Positions 32,985 to 44,216 of a DNA stretch of 64,000 nt are shown in pieces. Origin of the DNA: Ruegeria sp. EL01. GTDB taxonomy: Bacteria > Pseudomonadota > Alphaproteobacteria > Rhodobacterales > Rhodobacteraceae. The notes beneath the pieces are model-generated. The model saw only the letters and a list, made by a program, of their open reading frames with translations, did not search any database and was not told the origin of the DNA. Each line of letters opens with the position of its first letter. Positions within the stretch are counted from its first letter, which is position 1. The position numbers and the translations under genes are program-made. The stretch is from positions 1 through 64,000 of the forward strand of contig NZ_OMPS01000038.1 of assembly GCF_900313035.1 (NCBI RefSeq), in the 5' to 3' direction.

Positions 32985-34562
32985 ATGCGTGATTTGCACA
33001 AACCAGGTCGGTCAGAGGTTTTGGCAACCGAAGGGATGTGCGCCACATCGCACCCGCTGGCCGCAAAAGTGGCAATCGATGTTCTCGGCCAGGGTGGTAA
33101 TGCGATGGATGCTGCGATTGCCGGTGCTGTCCTGCTTGGAATTTGTGAACCACAAATGACCGGTTTGGGCGGAGATTGCTTCGTTCTCTTCAATCGGGCG
33201 GGCGAAAGCGACATACGCGGCCTGAATGGGTCGGGTCGCGCGCCCAAACATGCTGTGGCACAGCACTTGCGGGACAAAGATCTTGCCTCCGTTCCTTTGA
33301 GCAGCGCGGACGCCGTCAATATTCCCGGTGCAGTGGACGCCTTTTGTCACCTTGCAGAGACTGAGGGGCGCCTGGGGCTGGAAGCCCTTTTGCATCCAGC
33401 AATTCACTATGCGGAACAGGGCGTGCCAGTTGCCCCCAGAGTGGCGTTTGACTGGCAGATTGGTGCCCCGACGCTGCAGGGCACAGCCAGAGAACACTAT
33501 TTGATCAATGGAAAAGCACCAGAAACAGGACAGATTTTTCGCGCATCAGGACAGGCAGAAGTGTTACGCCAGATCGCCCGCCACGGGCGCGATGCCTTCT
33601 ATTCGGGCGAGATCGCGCAAGACATGATCGCAGTCTTGGCTTCAATGGGCGGCGTTCATACGACCGAGGATTTTTGGAACACCAGATGCTCGGTCGCAGA
33701 CCCCATAAGCGGAGACTACAAAGGCATCGAACTTGTAGAGCATCCGCCCAACGGACAAGGCGCAACGGCTATTCTGTTGCTTAACATTCTCAAGCATTTC
33801 GATCTGCAAAACATGGATCCGTTTGGCCCGGAGCGGGTGCATATCGAGGCTGAGGCCACGAAATTGGCCTATGACGCACGAAATCGTTTCATCGCTGATC
33901 CGGATCACACCGATATGTCGGAGCGGTTCCTGGACAAAAAGACGGCAGATAAGCTTGCCGCCCTGATCGATCCAAAACGCGCGATGCCCGCACCGGCACC
34001 GCTGACCGAAGCGATCCATAAGGACACTGTTTACATTACTGTTGTAGACCGTGATCGGATGGCCGTGTCCTTGATCTATTCTATATTCCACAGCTTTGGC
34101 TCGGGCATTGCGTCCGAAAAATACGGAATCCTTCTGCAGAACCGGGGGGCTGGATTTACCTTGCAGCCGGGTCATCCCAATGAATTTGGTGGTGGGAAAC
34201 GTCCAATGCATACGATTATCCCAGGTATGCTTCGCCAAAACGACCGGGTGATGATGCCATTTGGAGTTATGGGCGGAGCCTATCAGCCAACCGGACATGC
34301 GCGTTTTCTGTCCAACCTTACCGATTTCGGCCTTGATCTGCAGGAGAGCATTGACGCCCCCCGCGCTTTTGCAGACGGACCCGTCCTAAAACTAGAGCGC
34401 GGCTATTCGGGCAAGGCATCGAAACAATTGTCAAAAATGGGGCACAATATACAAGAATTGGAAACACCGCTAGGTGGCGCACAGTCAATCCGAATCCGCG
34501 AGGATGGAGTTCTGGAAGGTGCGAGTGACCCGCGCAAAGACGGCTGCGCCATCGGTTACTAA
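32985..34562 (+). CDS. ggt: Gamma-glutamyltransferase family protein
   Basis: A 525-residue Ntn hydrolase of the GGT family. The autoprocessing threonine aligns with T348 in DTVYITVVD, and the small-subunit segments FGSGIASEKYGILLQNR and PMHTIIPGM follow. These enzymes cleave gamma-glutamyl bonds of glutathione or transfer the glutamyl group. No N-terminal signal peptide is visible with the ATG at 32985 or with the alternative at 32967, so the protein may be cytoplasmic, unlike E. coli GGT. Some family members act on other amides, so the substrate is open. Confidence 0.85.
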   Translation: MRDLHKPGRSEVLATEGMCATSHPLAAKVAIDVLGQGGNAMDAAIAGAVLLGICEPQMTGLGGDCFVLFNRAGESDIRGLNGSGRAPKHAVAQHLRDKDLASVPLSSADAVNIPGAVDAFCHLAETEGRLGLEALLHPAIHYAEQGVPVAPRVAFDWQIGAPTLQGTAREHYLINGKAPETGQIFRASGQAEVLRQIARHGRDAFYSGEIAQDMIAVLASMGGVHTTEDFWNTRCSVADPISGDYKGIELVEHPPNGQGATAILLLNILKHFDLQNMDPFGPERVHIEAEATKLAYDARNRFIADPDHTDMSERFLDKKTADKLAALIDPKRAMPAPAPLTEAIHKDTVYITVVDRDRMAVSLIYSIFHSFGSGIASEKYGILLQNRGAGFTLQPGHPNEFGGGKRPMHTIIPGMLRQNDRVMMPFGVMGGAYQPTGHARFLSNLTDFGLDLQESIDAPRAFADGPVLKLERGYSGKASKQLSKMGHNIQELETPLGGAQSIRIREDGVLEGASDPRKDGCAIGY

Positions 34563-34596
34563 CGGAAACCGCCTTGAAACGCGATGCACACGGGTT

Positions 34597-34923
34597 TTAG
34601 TTGAGGTGAAAGTGCAGTGGATATCCACCATCTTCAAAGGGCCCGAACATGTTGGGAATATCGGGATGCTCAACAGGCTCGCCAGATTGGTCGGCGATCA
34701 GATTTTGTTCTGAAACATAAGCTACATAGAAGGATTGATCGTTCTCGGCCAGCAGATGGTAGAACGGCTGGTCCTTGATCGGCCGACTGTCTTCCGGGAT
34801 CGCCTCGTACCATTCCTCTGTGTTTGAAAACTCGGGGTCCACGTCAAAAATCACCCCTCGGAAGGGATGTTTTTTGTGGCGAACCACCTGACCCAGGCGG
34901 TACTTGGCTTGTGTCTTCAGCAT
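34597..34923 (-). CDS. hspQ: Heat shock protein HspQ
   Basis: A 108-residue HspQ protein: KYRLGQVVRHKKHPFRGVIFD at the N-terminus (split motif, residues 7-27), then FYHLLAENDQSFYVAYVSEQNL and the C-terminal FGPFEDGGYPLHFH. In E. coli HspQ binds hemimethylated oriC DNA and enhances Lon-dependent proteolysis. The ATG at 34923 is chosen because the extension to 34977 is not conserved. It is convergent with ggt and divergent from a lipoprotein gene across 327 bases. Confidence 0.92.
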   Translation of the reverse strand: MLKTQAKYRLGQVVRHKKHPFRGVIFDVDPEFSNTEEWYEAIPEDSRPIKDQPFYHLLAENDQSFYVAYVSEQNLIADQSGEPVEHPDIPNMFGPFEDGGYPLHFHLN

Positions 34924-35250
34924 TAATTCTGCCCCCAAAGCAGTTACTACCCCGTTCCGGGTACAAAATCCAATCATTGATCTGCAATTCAGGGAAACAG
35001 TCTGTGAACCTCTGACTGACAGTGTGCAAGGACATGGGACTGGTTTTTTGATGACAAGGATTGGTTTTGTCAGGGTGACGTTAGGTCACGTTACCCATCA
35101 GCGGTCCGGCCCCGATTTGTAACGAAGGAAATGGCGTCTGCTTTCGTGTCCGCGCCTGACGGATCGGCTGCTTTGGCCATCGTTTTATGACGAATGTGAT
35201 TCCCTCAGACCACAATCTGCGCTAGAATAAAGAAAAAAGGCACGAGGCAC
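34924..35250. other. Intergenic region between hspQ and a lytic lipoprotein gene
   Basis: These 327 bases hold the divergent promoters of the two flanking genes. I see no RNA gene, terminator or convincing operator. A GTGAC/GTCAC pair near 35076-35090 is the only short repeat. Confidence 0.5.
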
Positions 35251-35832
35251 ATGAGCAGAATTCTTATCGTACTCTTCGGGGTGCTGCTTTTGGCATCCTG
35301 TGGGGGTGGATCACAACGACCGCCCAGCAAACTGAATGATGCATGCAGCATTGCGCGCGAACGTCCGGATTTCATCAAGGCGTTCAAAAGCACGGAACGA
35401 AAGTGGGGCGTACCCGTACACGTCCAGATGGCAACAATCTATCAGGAAAGCCGATACCGCCACGATGCGCGCACACCGCATCGTTACGTTTTAGGCGTGA
35501 TCCCTATGGGCCGGCAAAGCAGCGCCTATGGCTTCAGCCAGGCGCTGGACGGAACCTGGGATGAATATCAACAGGAAACCGGAAAGCGCCGCGCCAAACG
35601 GGATCGCATCCGTGATGCATCTGACTTTATCGGTTGGTACATGAACAAGTCATCCGAGCGGAATGGAATTCACCTTGCTGACACCCGCAATCAGTATTTG
35701 GCCTATCACGAAGGTCACACCGGTTATGCAAGGGGCAGCTATAACAACAAGTCCTGGTTGCTAAACGTGGCCAATGATGTGGATTCCCGCGCGCAACTGT
35801 ATCAGGCACAACTGACCAACTGCAGATACTAA
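35251..35832 (+). CDS. SLT-domain lytic transglycosylase lipoprotein
   Basis: A 193-residue lipoprotein. The signal peptide ends in LLASC with the lipidated cysteine at residue 17. The catalytic domain carries the glutamate E66 in YQESRYRHD and the following SSAYGFSQALDGTWDEYQ. It should cleave peptidoglycan from the membrane side. The protein is short for the family, containing little beyond the SLT core. A hairpin with 8-bp arms (35844-35851 and 35859-35866) lies at the junction with convergent lolA. Confidence 0.85.
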   Translation: MSRILIVLFGVLLLASCGGGSQRPPSKLNDACSIARERPDFIKAFKSTERKWGVPVHVQMATIYQESRYRHDARTPHRYVLGVIPMGRQSSAYGFSQALDGTWDEYQQETGKRRAKRDRIRDASDFIGWYMNKSSERNGIHLADTRNQYLAYHEGHTGYARGSYNNKSWLLNVANDVDSRAQLYQAQLTNCRY

Positions 35833-35847
35833 GACAGGTCTGACGGG

Positions 35848-36444
35848 TCAGCGATTGTCTGACCCGCGCCTTTCCTTGCTGGAAAACAAGTCCTGATCCA
35901 GGCGACCACCTTCCGCCAGCGGTCCCAACAATACTGTGGTCTGGCTGCCTGCGTTGTCATGGATCACCCATTTGCGAAGCTCGACCGGATCGCCCGTGAA
36001 CATAAGTTCGATACGACCCGATTCCGGGTTTTTAGGATCTTGAGCCGTCACAACTGTGGCCGTTCCGTCGAAACTATGTCCCACAACCATATTCGCCTGG
36101 CCAAGGTCCACGTTCCGCGCCAAAACCAAAGATAGCGGAGTGCGCTTCAGAGGGTACTGTTCGGGCGGCTGGTTCGATTTAGGATCGAATATCTTGACGC
36201 TGCCAGACCGAGCGACAACAACCGCACTGCTGGGCGGGTCGTATTCAAACCGCATTTTTCCCGGTCGCTGTAGCCACAGCTTACCGGTACTCAGCGACCC
36301 GTCATCATTGACCTGAGTGAATGTTGTCTGAACCGTTTTCAAACCATTCAGATAGTTGGATATCTGCGACAGCGGAAGCTTGTCCGCCGCCCAGGCCGCC
36401 GGAGCAGCCAGTGTTAAAGCAAGGGCAAATGCAATCTGTTTCAT
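35848..36444 (-). CDS. lolA: Outer-membrane lipoprotein carrier protein LolA
   Basis: A 198-residue periplasmic protein with a Sec signal peptide (residues 1-19, ending AAWA). LolA family features are LPLSQISNYLNGLKTVQTTF and GKLWLQRPGKMRFEYDPP, each read in short blocks near residues 23-70. It accepts lipoproteins from LolCDE and carries them across the periplasm to the outer membrane. It follows ftsK by 39 bases on the same strand, the usual alphaproteobacterial order. Confidence 0.92.
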   Translation of the reverse strand: MKQIAFALALTLAAPAAWAADKLPLSQISNYLNGLKTVQTTFTQVNDDGSLSTGKLWLQRPGKMRFEYDPPSSAVVVARSGSVKIFDPKSNQPPEQYPLKRTPLSLVLARNVDLGQANMVVGHSFDGTATVVTAQDPKNPESGRIELMFTGDPVELRKWVIHDNAGSQTTVLLGPLAEGGRLDQDLFSSKERRGSDNR

Positions 36445-36483
36445 GACACTCAGATATGCGCTCTGCCCTTGTTATTAAATATC

Positions 36484-39423
36484 CTATTGCTCGGGGACGA
36501 GGATTTCGCGTTTACCAACGTGATTTGCTGATGAAACAACGCCTTCATCCTCCATTTGCTCAACAAGCCGCGCAGCTTTGTTGTAGCCAATGGCAAGTTT
36601 CCGCTGAATGTACGACGTCGAACATTTGCGATCCTTGATCACAATCCCCACCGCCTGATCGTACAGGGCATCTTCACCATTGGTGTTGCCGCCGGTGTTT
36701 AGGCCCAGAACCGCGTCGATATTATCGGCTTTATCCTCAGACGGACCATCCAAAACGGTATTCACATAATCCGGCGGGCCGAACTGTTTCAGGTGGTTGA
36801 CGATTTCCTCGACCTCTTCATCGGACACAAACGGGCCGTGACAGCGGGTGATCTTAGCCCCGCCCGCCATATAGAGCATGTCCCCCTGCCCCAGCAGTTG
36901 TTCCGCGCCCATTTCACCCAGAATGGTTCGGCTGTCGACTTTCGAGGTCACCTGGAATGAAATCCGGGTTGGGAAGTTCGCCTTGATCGTACCGGTGATC
37001 ACATCGACCGAGGGGCGTTGCGTGGCCATGATCAGGTGAATACCCGAGGCCCGCGCCATCTGCGCCAGACGCTGGATGCAGGCTTCGATTTCCTTGCCTG
37101 CAACCATCATCAGGTCGGCCATCTCGTCGACGATCACGACGATATAGGGCATCGATTCGGGTGCGAACTCTTCGGTCTCAAACGTCGGTTCGCCAGTTTC
37201 ATCGTCAAACCCGGTCTGGACCGTGCGGCTGAACATCTCGCCCTTGGCTTGCGCGTCCTTTACCCGGCCATTGTAGCCAGCGATGTTACGAACACCCATT
37301 TTGGACATCTTGCGATAGCGATCTTCCATTTCGCCCACGACCCATTTCAGGGCCACAACTGCCTTTTTCGGATCAGTCACAACGGGTGACAGCAGGTGCG
37401 GGATGCCGTCATAGACCGACAGTTCCAGCATCTTGGGGTCGATCATGATCAGGCGACATTCATCCGGTGTCAGCTTGTACAGCAGCGACAGGATCATCGT
37501 GTTGATCGCCACCGACTTACCGGACCCGGTGGTCCCGGCGATCAGAAGGTGAGGCATCTTGGCCAGATTGGCCACTACAGACTCGCCGCCGATATCCTTA
37601 CCCAAAGCCAGTGGCAGGGCTTGGTTGCCGTCACCAAAGTCTCGGCTGGACAGAATTTCCCGCAACACCACCATTTCGCGGTTTTCGTTTGGCAGTTCGA
37701 TGCCAATAACCGAGCGCCCGGGCAGGGTCGAAACCCGTGCTGACAGCGCAGACATCGAGCGCGCGATATCGTCAGCCAGACCGATCACGCGACTGGCTTT
37801 CAGGCCTGGCGCGGGCTCCAGCTCGTACATGGTGACGACCGGGCCGGGGCGGACGCTGACAATCTCACCTTTGACACCATAGTCATCCAGCACGTTTTCA
37901 AGCATGCGCGCATTTTCTTCCAAGGCCTCATCGCTCAGATGGTGGCGCTCAATGGCGGACGGGTTTGACAACAAGCCAAGCGGCGGCAGTTCGAAATCCG
38001 AGTGCTTTTCTTCGAATGACAATGTCGGTTGCGCCTCGGCCTGTGCACGGCGCGACGGCGGAGGTGTACGGCGAACCGGCTGCGCCACAACGGGTTTACG
38101 CGGTTCTGCGACCGGGATCTTCATAGCAGGGCGCGATTGCATCGCCTGATCGGCCGTATCTTCAAACACGGCTTCGTCCTCAATTTCTGGCTCTGCCTGA
38201 TACTCGCTCACATAGTCATGCATATCGTCCGGCTGCGATGCATATTCGTCAGCAACAGGGTCTTGCCAATCGACGACCGCGGCACCTGTCATCGGCGGTT
38301 CAGGTGGCAAACCTGCTGACGTCAGTGGCGGCTCGGGCGGCAATCCCCCGTTCTGCGGGGCATTCAAGATCAAAGGATCAGGCCCGCGCCCCCTGCCTTT
38401 GGTCAGCGGCAGATTCGGATCGGGCTCGGGCGTCACTTCCCCGCTGGCGACTTTGCGATTGCGTACAGCTGCCGAGATTTTGGACTGAATGCGGTCCTCT
38501 CCGGGCATATCATCGTAACCCATGACAGGATCCGGGTCGATCAACTCGGGCTCTGGCATTGGATCCGGGCGGCGGATCAGTGAGGGCATTCTGGCCAGAA
38601 GACCCGTCTTTACAACGGGTTCCGGATCGAACAATTCGGGCTCATCAAAGATCGGATCGGCATAGGCCAACTCGTCTTCGTAAACTGCGTCGGCCGCTTC
38701 CCCGCGGGCGGCTTTGCGATCATCCCACTGCGCCCGACGTTCACGAGCAGCCCGTGCCGTCGCCGAAGCGCCACGACCCAACAGGGTCATCAGCATGTCG
38801 TAGGACATAACAAGACCTAACAGAAACGCGCGGAATCCCCGCTGCACATCGGTTCTGATGAAGCCCAGCACAAAGATACCCAATGCGATCATCCCAACCG
38901 CCATAACCAGAGACATCAGTTTGACCAGAAAATGAGAGGCGATAGGCAGCAGCGTTAGTAAGGCACCCATCGCAGTATCGCCAAACAGGCCCCCTAACCC
39001 ATAGCTATGGGTCGCGCGCCATTCGGCGCCGGGTACCAGTGTTGCGGCGTAGACAGAGACTACAGCAATCCAGATCGGGGCAAAGATCAATCGGGCTACG
39101 GCACGCTCTTCACCGAAATGCCCGGCAAACCGCACACCCCAGCCAATCAGCACCAACGCAATGCCCCAGCTACCCCAACCAACGATCATGAACAGCGGCG
39201 CTGCGATCGAGGCACCAATCCGTCCCATCCAGTTCTGTACCGGTGCGTCTGTCGACACCATCCAGTTCGGATCCTCCGGCGTATAGGACCAGATCATTGC
39301 AGCAGCGGCCAACCCCAACAGGATCAGGGCGATCCCAATCAGTTCCTTGCTGCGCCGTTCGATGGCGGCTTGCGTCGTGCTGTCCAACAATGGATCGCGA
39401 TTGCGCGCGTTGTAAGATGCCAT
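36484..39423 (-). CDS. ftsK: DNA translocase FtsK
   Basis: A 979-residue septal DNA pump. The N-terminal 200 residues hold the membrane domain with four or more helices. A Pro/Glu/Asp-rich linker with repeats such as [20 protein letters not shown] spans about 230-470. The motor domain contains the Walker A motif TTGSGKS and Walker B VDEMADLM, and a winged-helix gamma domain closes the protein ([19 protein letters not shown]). It moves DNA at the septum and activates XerCD at dif. ATG at 39423 is 14 bases after the aminotransferase stop. Confidence 0.95.
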   Translation of the reverse strand: MASYNARNRDPLLDSTTQAAIERRSKELIGIALILLGLAAAAMIWSYTPEDPNWMVSTDAPVQNWMGRIGASIAAPLFMIVGWGSWGIALVLIGWGVRFAGHFGEERAVARLIFAPIWIAVVSVYAATLVPGAEWRATHSYGLGGLFGDTAMGALLTLLPIASHFLVKLMSLVMAVGMIALGIFVLGFIRTDVQRGFRAFLLGLVMSYDMLMTLLGRGASATARAARERRAQWDDRKAARGEAADAVYEDELAYADPIFDEPELFDPEPVVKTGLLARMPSLIRRPDPMPEPELIDPDPVMGYDDMPGEDRIQSKISAAVRNRKVASGEVTPEPDPNLPLTKGRGRGPDPLILNAPQNGGLPPEPPLTSAGLPPEPPMTGAAVVDWQDPVADEYASQPDDMHDYVSEYQAEPEIEDEAVFEDTADQAMQSRPAMKIPVAEPRKPVVAQPVRRTPPPSRRAQAEAQPTLSFEEKHSDFELPPLGLLSNPSAIERHHLSDEALEENARMLENVLDDYGVKGEIVSVRPGPVVTMYELEPAPGLKASRVIGLADDIARSMSALSARVSTLPGRSVIGIELPNENREMVVLREILSSRDFGDGNQALPLALGKDIGGESVVANLAKMPHLLIAGTTGSGKSVAINTMILSLLYKLTPDECRLIMIDPKMLELSVYDGIPHLLSPVVTDPKKAVVALKWVVGEMEDRYRKMSKMGVRNIAGYNGRVKDAQAKGEMFSRTVQTGFDDETGEPTFETEEFAPESMPYIVVIVDEMADLMMVAGKEIEACIQRLAQMARASGIHLIMATQRPSVDVITGTIKANFPTRISFQVTSKVDSRTILGEMGAEQLLGQGDMLYMAGGAKITRCHGPFVSDEEVEEIVNHLKQFGPPDYVNTVLDGPSEDKADNIDAVLGLNTGGNTNGEDALYDQAVGIVIKDRKCSTSYIQRKLAIGYNKAARLVEQMEDEGVVSSANHVGKREILVPEQ

Positions 39424-39437
39424 TTTGCCCTCGTACC

Positions 39438-40619
39438 TCACAAATAGATGCAGTCGCGGAGCTGAATCAGCCCGCGCTGCATCTCTGCTTTTGGGGCCAC
39501 CATGGCGACCCTGATAAACTGCTCGCCCGGGTTCTGTCCCGGATCACCTTGAGAAAGATATGCACCCGGCAGAACCCGAACCCCGGTTTCCTGCCAAACT
39601 TTAAGCGCCGTTTTCTCGCCGTTCTCGACGGGCAACCACAGGAAAAACCCGGCTTCGGCGGGCATGTAACCTTGGACACCTGCAAAAACCGTATCCGCGA
39701 TGGCGTATTTTTCCTGATAGAGCGCACGGTTTTCCGCTACATGCGCCTCGTCGGCCCAAACTCTGGCGGCGGCAGCTTGAAGCGGGGCGGGCAAAGGGGC
39801 ACCTGAATAGGCGCGCAACTGTTTGACGCGTTTAATCGTCTCTGGTCCGCCTGCAATCAGACCTGACCGCAAACCGGCCAAATTCGACCTTTTTGACAAT
39901 GAATTGAACAACGTGATCCGCTCGGGATCCGCTCCCAGCTCTTGCGCGACAGTCAAAACACCAACTGGCGCATCATCGCGGTAGATCTCGGAGTAACACT
40001 CATCGGCGAAGATGCGGAAGTCGTATGTTTCAGCCAACCGGATCAATTCGGCCCAATAGTCGCGCGACGCGACTGCGCCCTGCGGGTTCGCGGGCGAGCA
40101 GATATAGGCCACGGCGGTGCGGTTCAGCACGTCCTCGGGCAAGCCTGCATAATCCGGCAAATGACCCGTAGCAGCGGTGGCAGGCACAAAATGGGGCTCC
40201 GCTCGGACCGAGATCGAGGCGACCATATAGACCTGATAAAATGGGTTCGGGCACAGGATAACCGGTTTTTGACCGTTCTTTTGTTCCGGGCACAGGGCCA
40301 TCGCGGCATTGTACAACCCTTCGCGCGTTCCGTTCAGGGCCATCACATTGGCGTCCGGGTCCATTGTCACGCCATAGCGGCGATTGATCCAGTCAGTGAT
40401 GGCGGCGCGCAGTTCGGGTGATCCCTCGTTTGGCGGATATCCCTGGAATCCAGCGGCGTTTTCCATAATCACATCGGTTATCCAAGCCGGAAAATCGTGC
40501 TTGGGCTCACCAATGGTCATGTGAATCACGTCGCCCCCCGGTTGATGATGATCCAACAGGGCGCGCAGACGCGGAAATGCATATGCCGGTAGGTTCGAAA
40601 ACCGCTCGGGGAAATTCAT
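39438..40619 (-). CDS. Class I/II aminotransferase (DapC-like)
   Basis: A 393-residue PLP enzyme of fold type I. The pyridoxal lysine is K243 in SLSKRSN; other family features are [22 protein letters not shown] and the aspartate of [11 protein letters not shown]. Alphaproteobacterial members at this locus are usually annotated as succinyldiaminopimelate aminotransferase (DapC), which would serve lysine and cell-wall synthesis. Other amino-acid specificities cannot be ruled out. It lies 14 bases upstream of ftsK on the same strand. Confidence 0.82.
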   Translation of the reverse strand: MNFPERFSNLPAYAFPRLRALLDHHQPGGDVIHMTIGEPKHDFPAWITDVIMENAAGFQGYPPNEGSPELRAAITDWINRRYGVTMDPDANVMALNGTREGLYNAAMALCPEQKNGQKPVILCPNPFYQVYMVASISVRAEPHFVPATAATGHLPDYAGLPEDVLNRTAVAYICSPANPQGAVASRDYWAELIRLAETYDFRIFADECYSEIYRDDAPVGVLTVAQELGADPERITLFNSLSKRSNLAGLRSGLIAGGPETIKRVKQLRAYSGAPLPAPLQAAAARVWADEAHVAENRALYQEKYAIADTVFAGVQGYMPAEAGFFLWLPVENGEKTALKVWQETGVRVLPGAYLSQGDPGQNPGEQFIRVAMVAPKAEMQRGLIQLRDCIYL

Positions 40620-40727
40620 AAGTACTGCCTCAATACCGGGATCATTTTCGCCCCGTTTTTTGTCAGATTACAGATCACACACCCCTTCGTCCAGACAAAG
40701 AGGTGCCGAATCAGGGGATTGTGGCAT

Positions 40728-42056
40728 TCAGGTCAGTGCAGATTCGACCGCTGATCCGACCCGCAACAGGGCCTCTTCAGACCCCGGATAGCCCAACATC
40801 ATAAGGCCGCATCCCGGTGTTCCAGTGGGCAAAGTCAGCGCCGCCAGGCCCATCAGATTGCCAATCCGGGTGTTCCGCAGGGCCAGTAGATTCTCGGTCA
40901 CGTAATACTCATGATCGCTCATCAAACGGTCCAGATTGGGCGGCAGTATTGGCGCAGTCGGGGCCAAAACGGCGTCAAAACTGGCCGTAGCCGCATCCCA
41001 GGCGGTGCGGCAAGCCTTTAGCTTCGACCACGCGGACACGTAATCTGGACCGGAATACATCTTGCCCATGCGAAACCGTTCCAGAATTTCGGGGTACATC
41101 GCCTCGGGGTTGGCTTCGATCACGTCACGCCAAAGGCCATAGGCTTCGGTGGTGTACAGGACTCCAGACAGGCCCATCGCCTCGTCCAATTCCGGCACGT
41201 CCAAGGGAACGATTTCAGCGCCAGCCTCCCGCAGTCTTTGCAGCGCATCATCATAGGATTTGCGCGGCGCATCACGCAGATCGTCCTTGGCCACATTCTG
41301 CAAGTCAGCAAACCGCCGCCCTTTCAGTGTCGCCCCGCGCAGATCTGCCGGTGTTCCGCCTTCCAGAAGCGCCAACATATGTGCGGCGTCCTCAACGGAT
41401 CGCGCCAAGGGCCCGACGGTGTCAAAGCGCAGGCAGAGCGGTACCGTGCCTTCCAGACTGACCCGCCCAGCGGTGGTTTTTAAACCCACCAAATTGTTCC
41501 ACGCAGCCGGGATACGCACGGATCCACCCGTATCGGACCCAATGCTACATGCCGCTAAGCCCCAAGCGACAGACGCCGCCGCGCCAGAGGACGACCCCCC
41601 TGAGACCGCATCTTCGTCGTCAACACAGGGCGGCGTGCCGGTGACCGGGTTCAGGCCAAGGCCCGAGAAGGCCAACTCGCTCATATGCGTCTTGCCCAGG
41701 CAGACAGTCCCCATGGCTGTCGCGTTGCGCAAAACCACTGCGTCTGCGTCGGGCACGCGGCCTTTCAACAAGGCTGATCCTGCCTCGGTTGCCGTACCTG
41801 CGGTGTCGAACAAGTCCTTCCAACTGATCGGAACCCCATCCAACAGCGAACGTCGCAAGCCGAGACCTGCCCTGTCTTTCGCGGCGGCAGCCTCGGCCCG
41901 CGCCCTGTCATGGGTTACACGCGCATAGATCCGGTCGCGGTGCGGATGTGCATCAATGGCAGTCAGGTAGGTTTCGGTCAGCTCAACCGGATCAATTTGG
42001 CCCATGCCGATTCCACGACCCAAATCACACGCCGTCATGGTCAACCAATCCTGCAT
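40728..42056 (-). CDS. Amidase signature family enzyme
   Basis: A 442-residue amidase. The Ser-cisSer-Lys triad is visible: K80 in PISWKDLFD, the serine of GGSSSGAAA (155-157) and the nucleophile S179 in GSDTGGSVRIPA. Family members hydrolyse diverse amides or form part of GatA. No GatB/GatC genes are nearby, so a free amidase is likely; the substrate is unknown. Long in-frame extensions to 42209 run into the divergent gene and are rejected. It is 108 bases upstream of the aminotransferase gene, on the same strand. Confidence 0.85.
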   Translation of the reverse strand: MQDWLTMTACDLGRGIGMGQIDPVELTETYLTAIDAHPHRDRIYARVTHDRARAEAAAAKDRAGLGLRRSLLDGVPISWKDLFDTAGTATEAGSALLKGRVPDADAVVLRNATAMGTVCLGKTHMSELAFSGLGLNPVTGTPPCVDDEDAVSGGSSSGAAASVAWGLAACSIGSDTGGSVRIPAAWNNLVGLKTTAGRVSLEGTVPLCLRFDTVGPLARSVEDAAHMLALLEGGTPADLRGATLKGRRFADLQNVAKDDLRDAPRKSYDDALQRLREAGAEIVPLDVPELDEAMGLSGVLYTTEAYGLWRDVIEANPEAMYPEILERFRMGKMYSGPDYVSAWSKLKACRTAWDAATASFDAVLAPTAPILPPNLDRLMSDHEYYVTENLLALRNTRIGNLMGLAALTLPTGTPGCGLMMLGYPGSEEALLRVGSAVESALT

Positions 42057-42142
42057 TTTATCCCTCCGATTTCTTGCTTTTAGGGACGGTAGCGACAGGA
42101 CCGCACATGGACAATCCCGAAAGGGCGCGCATATTGCAGGGC

Positions 42143-43369
42143 ATGACAAAGGCTTCGGATATCCTGATCGTTGGCGGCGGCTTAAATGGCCCGGCGCTGG
42201 CACTGGCATTGGCGCAAACCGGACATTCGGTGACAGTGATAGATTCGCTGGCCGAGACGCTGCGTATGAACGCCACTTTTGATGGACGCGCCTATGCGCT
42301 GGCGCTGGCTTCGCAACGCCTTCTGGAAGTGATCGGAATCTGGGAACGGGTCGCAGAGCAGGCGCAACCGATGCTGGAAATCAAGGTGACAGACGGCCAT
42401 GCAGGCGCTGGCCCGTCGCCATTTTTTATGCATTTCGACCATGCCGAGATCGAAGAAGGCCCGATGGGTTACATGGTCGAAGACCGCCACCTGCGCCGCG
42501 CCTTTCTGGACGCGATGACGCAAGAGCAGCGGATCACCCAGCTCAGCGGTAAAACAGTTGTTTCACAAGAGACTGGCACGACAGGCGTAACACTGACACT
42601 TGACGACGGGTCGACCGTTTCGGGCCAACTGGTCGTCGGATGTGACGGTCGCCGCAGCGGCACAGCGGCCCGCGCCGGGATCAAACGCAGCGGGTGGGAG
42701 TATGGCCAAACCGCCCTTGTTTGCGCCATCGAACACGATCTGCCACATCATGGCGTCGCCCATCAGTTTTTCATGCCCCCCGGCCCGCTGGCGATCCTGC
42801 CGCTGACCGGCAACCGCAGCTCGATTGTCTGGAGCGAACGTACGGATACCGCGCAGCACATCAACGCCATGTCCGAGGCGGACTATCTTCAGGTTCTGCG
42901 CCCCCGGTTCGGGGATTTCCTGGGTGATATCCGACTACAAGGTGACCGATTCACCTACCCGCTGAACCTGACCATTGCTAATTCCTTTATCTCGGATCAT
43001 TTGGCTTTGGTCGGGGACGCCGCCCACGGCATGCACCCGATTGCCGGGCAAGGCCTGAACGCGGGCCTGCGCGATGTAGGGGCATTGGCCGAGGTTCTGA
43101 CTTTGGCAGGGCGGCGTGGGGAAGACATCGCATCAACACTGGTTTTAGAGCGCTATCAAGAGTGGCGCCGGTTCGACACGGCCGCGTTGGCCATGGCGAC
43201 AGATGTGTTCAACAAGATGTTTTCAAACGACAATCCGATCCTACGGATGGGTCGCGATATCGGCATGGGCCTGGTCGGCTCGCTGCCCGGGCTGCGCCGT
43301 AGCTTTGTGCGCGAGGCCGCCGGACTGACCGGTGACCTGCCGAAACTGCTGCAAGGCCGCGCGATTTAA
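42143..43369 (+). CDS. UbiH/UbiF/COQ6-type FAD monooxygenase
   Basis: A 408-residue flavoprotein hydroxylase. The N-terminal dinucleotide fold ([16 protein letters not shown]), the middle [15 protein letters not shown] and the [18 protein letters not shown] block are the markers of the family that hydroxylates the ubiquinone ring. It probably adds a hydroxyl in ubiquinone biosynthesis; which ring position is not clear from sequence. ATG at 42143 (CAGGGC upstream) is preferred over ATG at 42107. It is divergent from the amidase gene by 86 bases. Confidence 0.87.
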   Translation: MTKASDILIVGGGLNGPALALALAQTGHSVTVIDSLAETLRMNATFDGRAYALALASQRLLEVIGIWERVAEQAQPMLEIKVTDGHAGAGPSPFFMHFDHAEIEEGPMGYMVEDRHLRRAFLDAMTQEQRITQLSGKTVVSQETGTTGVTLTLDDGSTVSGQLVVGCDGRRSGTAARAGIKRSGWEYGQTALVCAIEHDLPHHGVAHQFFMPPGPLAILPLTGNRSSIVWSERTDTAQHINAMSEADYLQVLRPRFGDFLGDIRLQGDRFTYPLNLTIANSFISDHLALVGDAAHGMHPIAGQGLNAGLRDVGALAEVLTLAGRRGEDIASTLVLERYQEWRRFDTAALAMATDVFNKMFSNDNPILRMGRDIGMGLVGSLPGLRRSFVREAAGLTGDLPKLLQGRAI

Positions 43370-43551
43370 TCCAGTTCGCGCGCTTCGTCCACCAACATCA
43401 CCGGTATTCCATTGCGGACCGGAAACGCCAGACCAGCGGCTTTGGAAACCAGCTCTTGCCGGTCTGCGTCGTAGTGCAGGGTCGTTTGGGTCTTAGGGCA
43501 AATCAGCGCCTCAAGCATGTGGCGGTCAAACGCGTGTTCAGATGCGCTCAT
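43366..43551 (-). CDS. Trm112/UPF0434 family protein lacking zinc cysteines
   Basis: A 61-residue protein of the YcaR/Trm112 type ([16 protein letters not shown], then [18 protein letters not shown]). The family normally binds zinc with cysteines in a CPxC motif and a later CxxC; here CPxC has become CPKT and the later cysteines are also absent. The fold may be kept without metal. In eukaryotes Trm112 activates methyltransferases. It overlaps the end of the Lon-domain gene by 4 bases and is convergent with the monooxygenase gene. Confidence 0.8.
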   Translation of the reverse strand: MSASEHAFDRHMLEALICPKTQTTLHYDADRQELVSKAAGLAFPVRNGIPVMLVDEARELD

Positions 43552-44189
43552 TGCAGTGTTTCCTCATTTGAACCGCCACGAAGGGCGAATTCGATCAATG
43601 TCACCAAAGTTTCGCGACGTGTGCGCAGACAGGGCGCCTCAAGTAAGGCTTGTTTTTCTTCGGGGTCGAAATCCAGAAGCATCGAAAGCGAATTCACCAA
43701 TAACTCGTCATCGGCATCTTTCATGGAATCCCAATCCGTTGACAAATCCCGTGATGAGAAGAATCGCTCTAGCAAGGTCAAAAACCGCGTGCGATTGAAC
43801 TCGTCATCCTTTTCGGTTTTGCCCAGGTCTCGATCAAACCCACCCCATGCGACAGCACACCGCCGATAAGGTGTGAATGCGTCCAGTTCCGAGATCATTC
43901 GAAACCGGGAAACCCCGGTGAGCGTGATCAGATATCTGCCATCCTCAGTCTCGGAAAACTGTGTCACACGTCCGGCACATCCGATCTGATGCAGTTTGGT
44001 ATCGTCGTTCACAGACGGGTTCGGTTGCACCATGCCAATCAGACGTTCCTTAGTCTTCAAAGCATCATCCAGCATCTGCAGGTAGCGCGGCTCGAATATG
44101 TGCAGGGGCAAGCGTGACCGGGGCAACAGCAACGCCCCGGGCAGTGGAAAAACGGATATCGTATCCGGCAGGTCGGCAGGATGCATCAT
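43548..44189 (-). CDS. LON peptidase substrate-binding domain protein
   Basis: A 213-residue protein consisting of the N-terminal substrate-binding domain of Lon protease without its ATPase or peptidase parts ([22 protein letters not shown] near the start, then [21 protein letters not shown]). The role is unknown; it may bind unfolded protein or adapt substrates. The gene sits in a run of minus-strand genes with the thioredoxin-TPR protein 27 bases upstream and the Trm112-like gene overlapping its end. Confidence 0.87.
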   Translation of the reverse strand: MMHPADLPDTISVFPLPGALLLPRSRLPLHIFEPRYLQMLDDALKTKERLIGMVQPNPSVNDDTKLHQIGCAGRVTQFSETEDGRYLITLTGVSRFRMISELDAFTPYRRCAVAWGGFDRDLGKTEKDDEFNRTRFLTLLERFFSSRDLSTDWDSMKDADDELLVNSLSMLLDFDPEEKQALLEAPCLRTRRETLVTLIEFALRGGSNEETLQ

Positions 44190-44216
44190 GTACCCGAGTG
44201 TAGCTCTGAACCGGAA

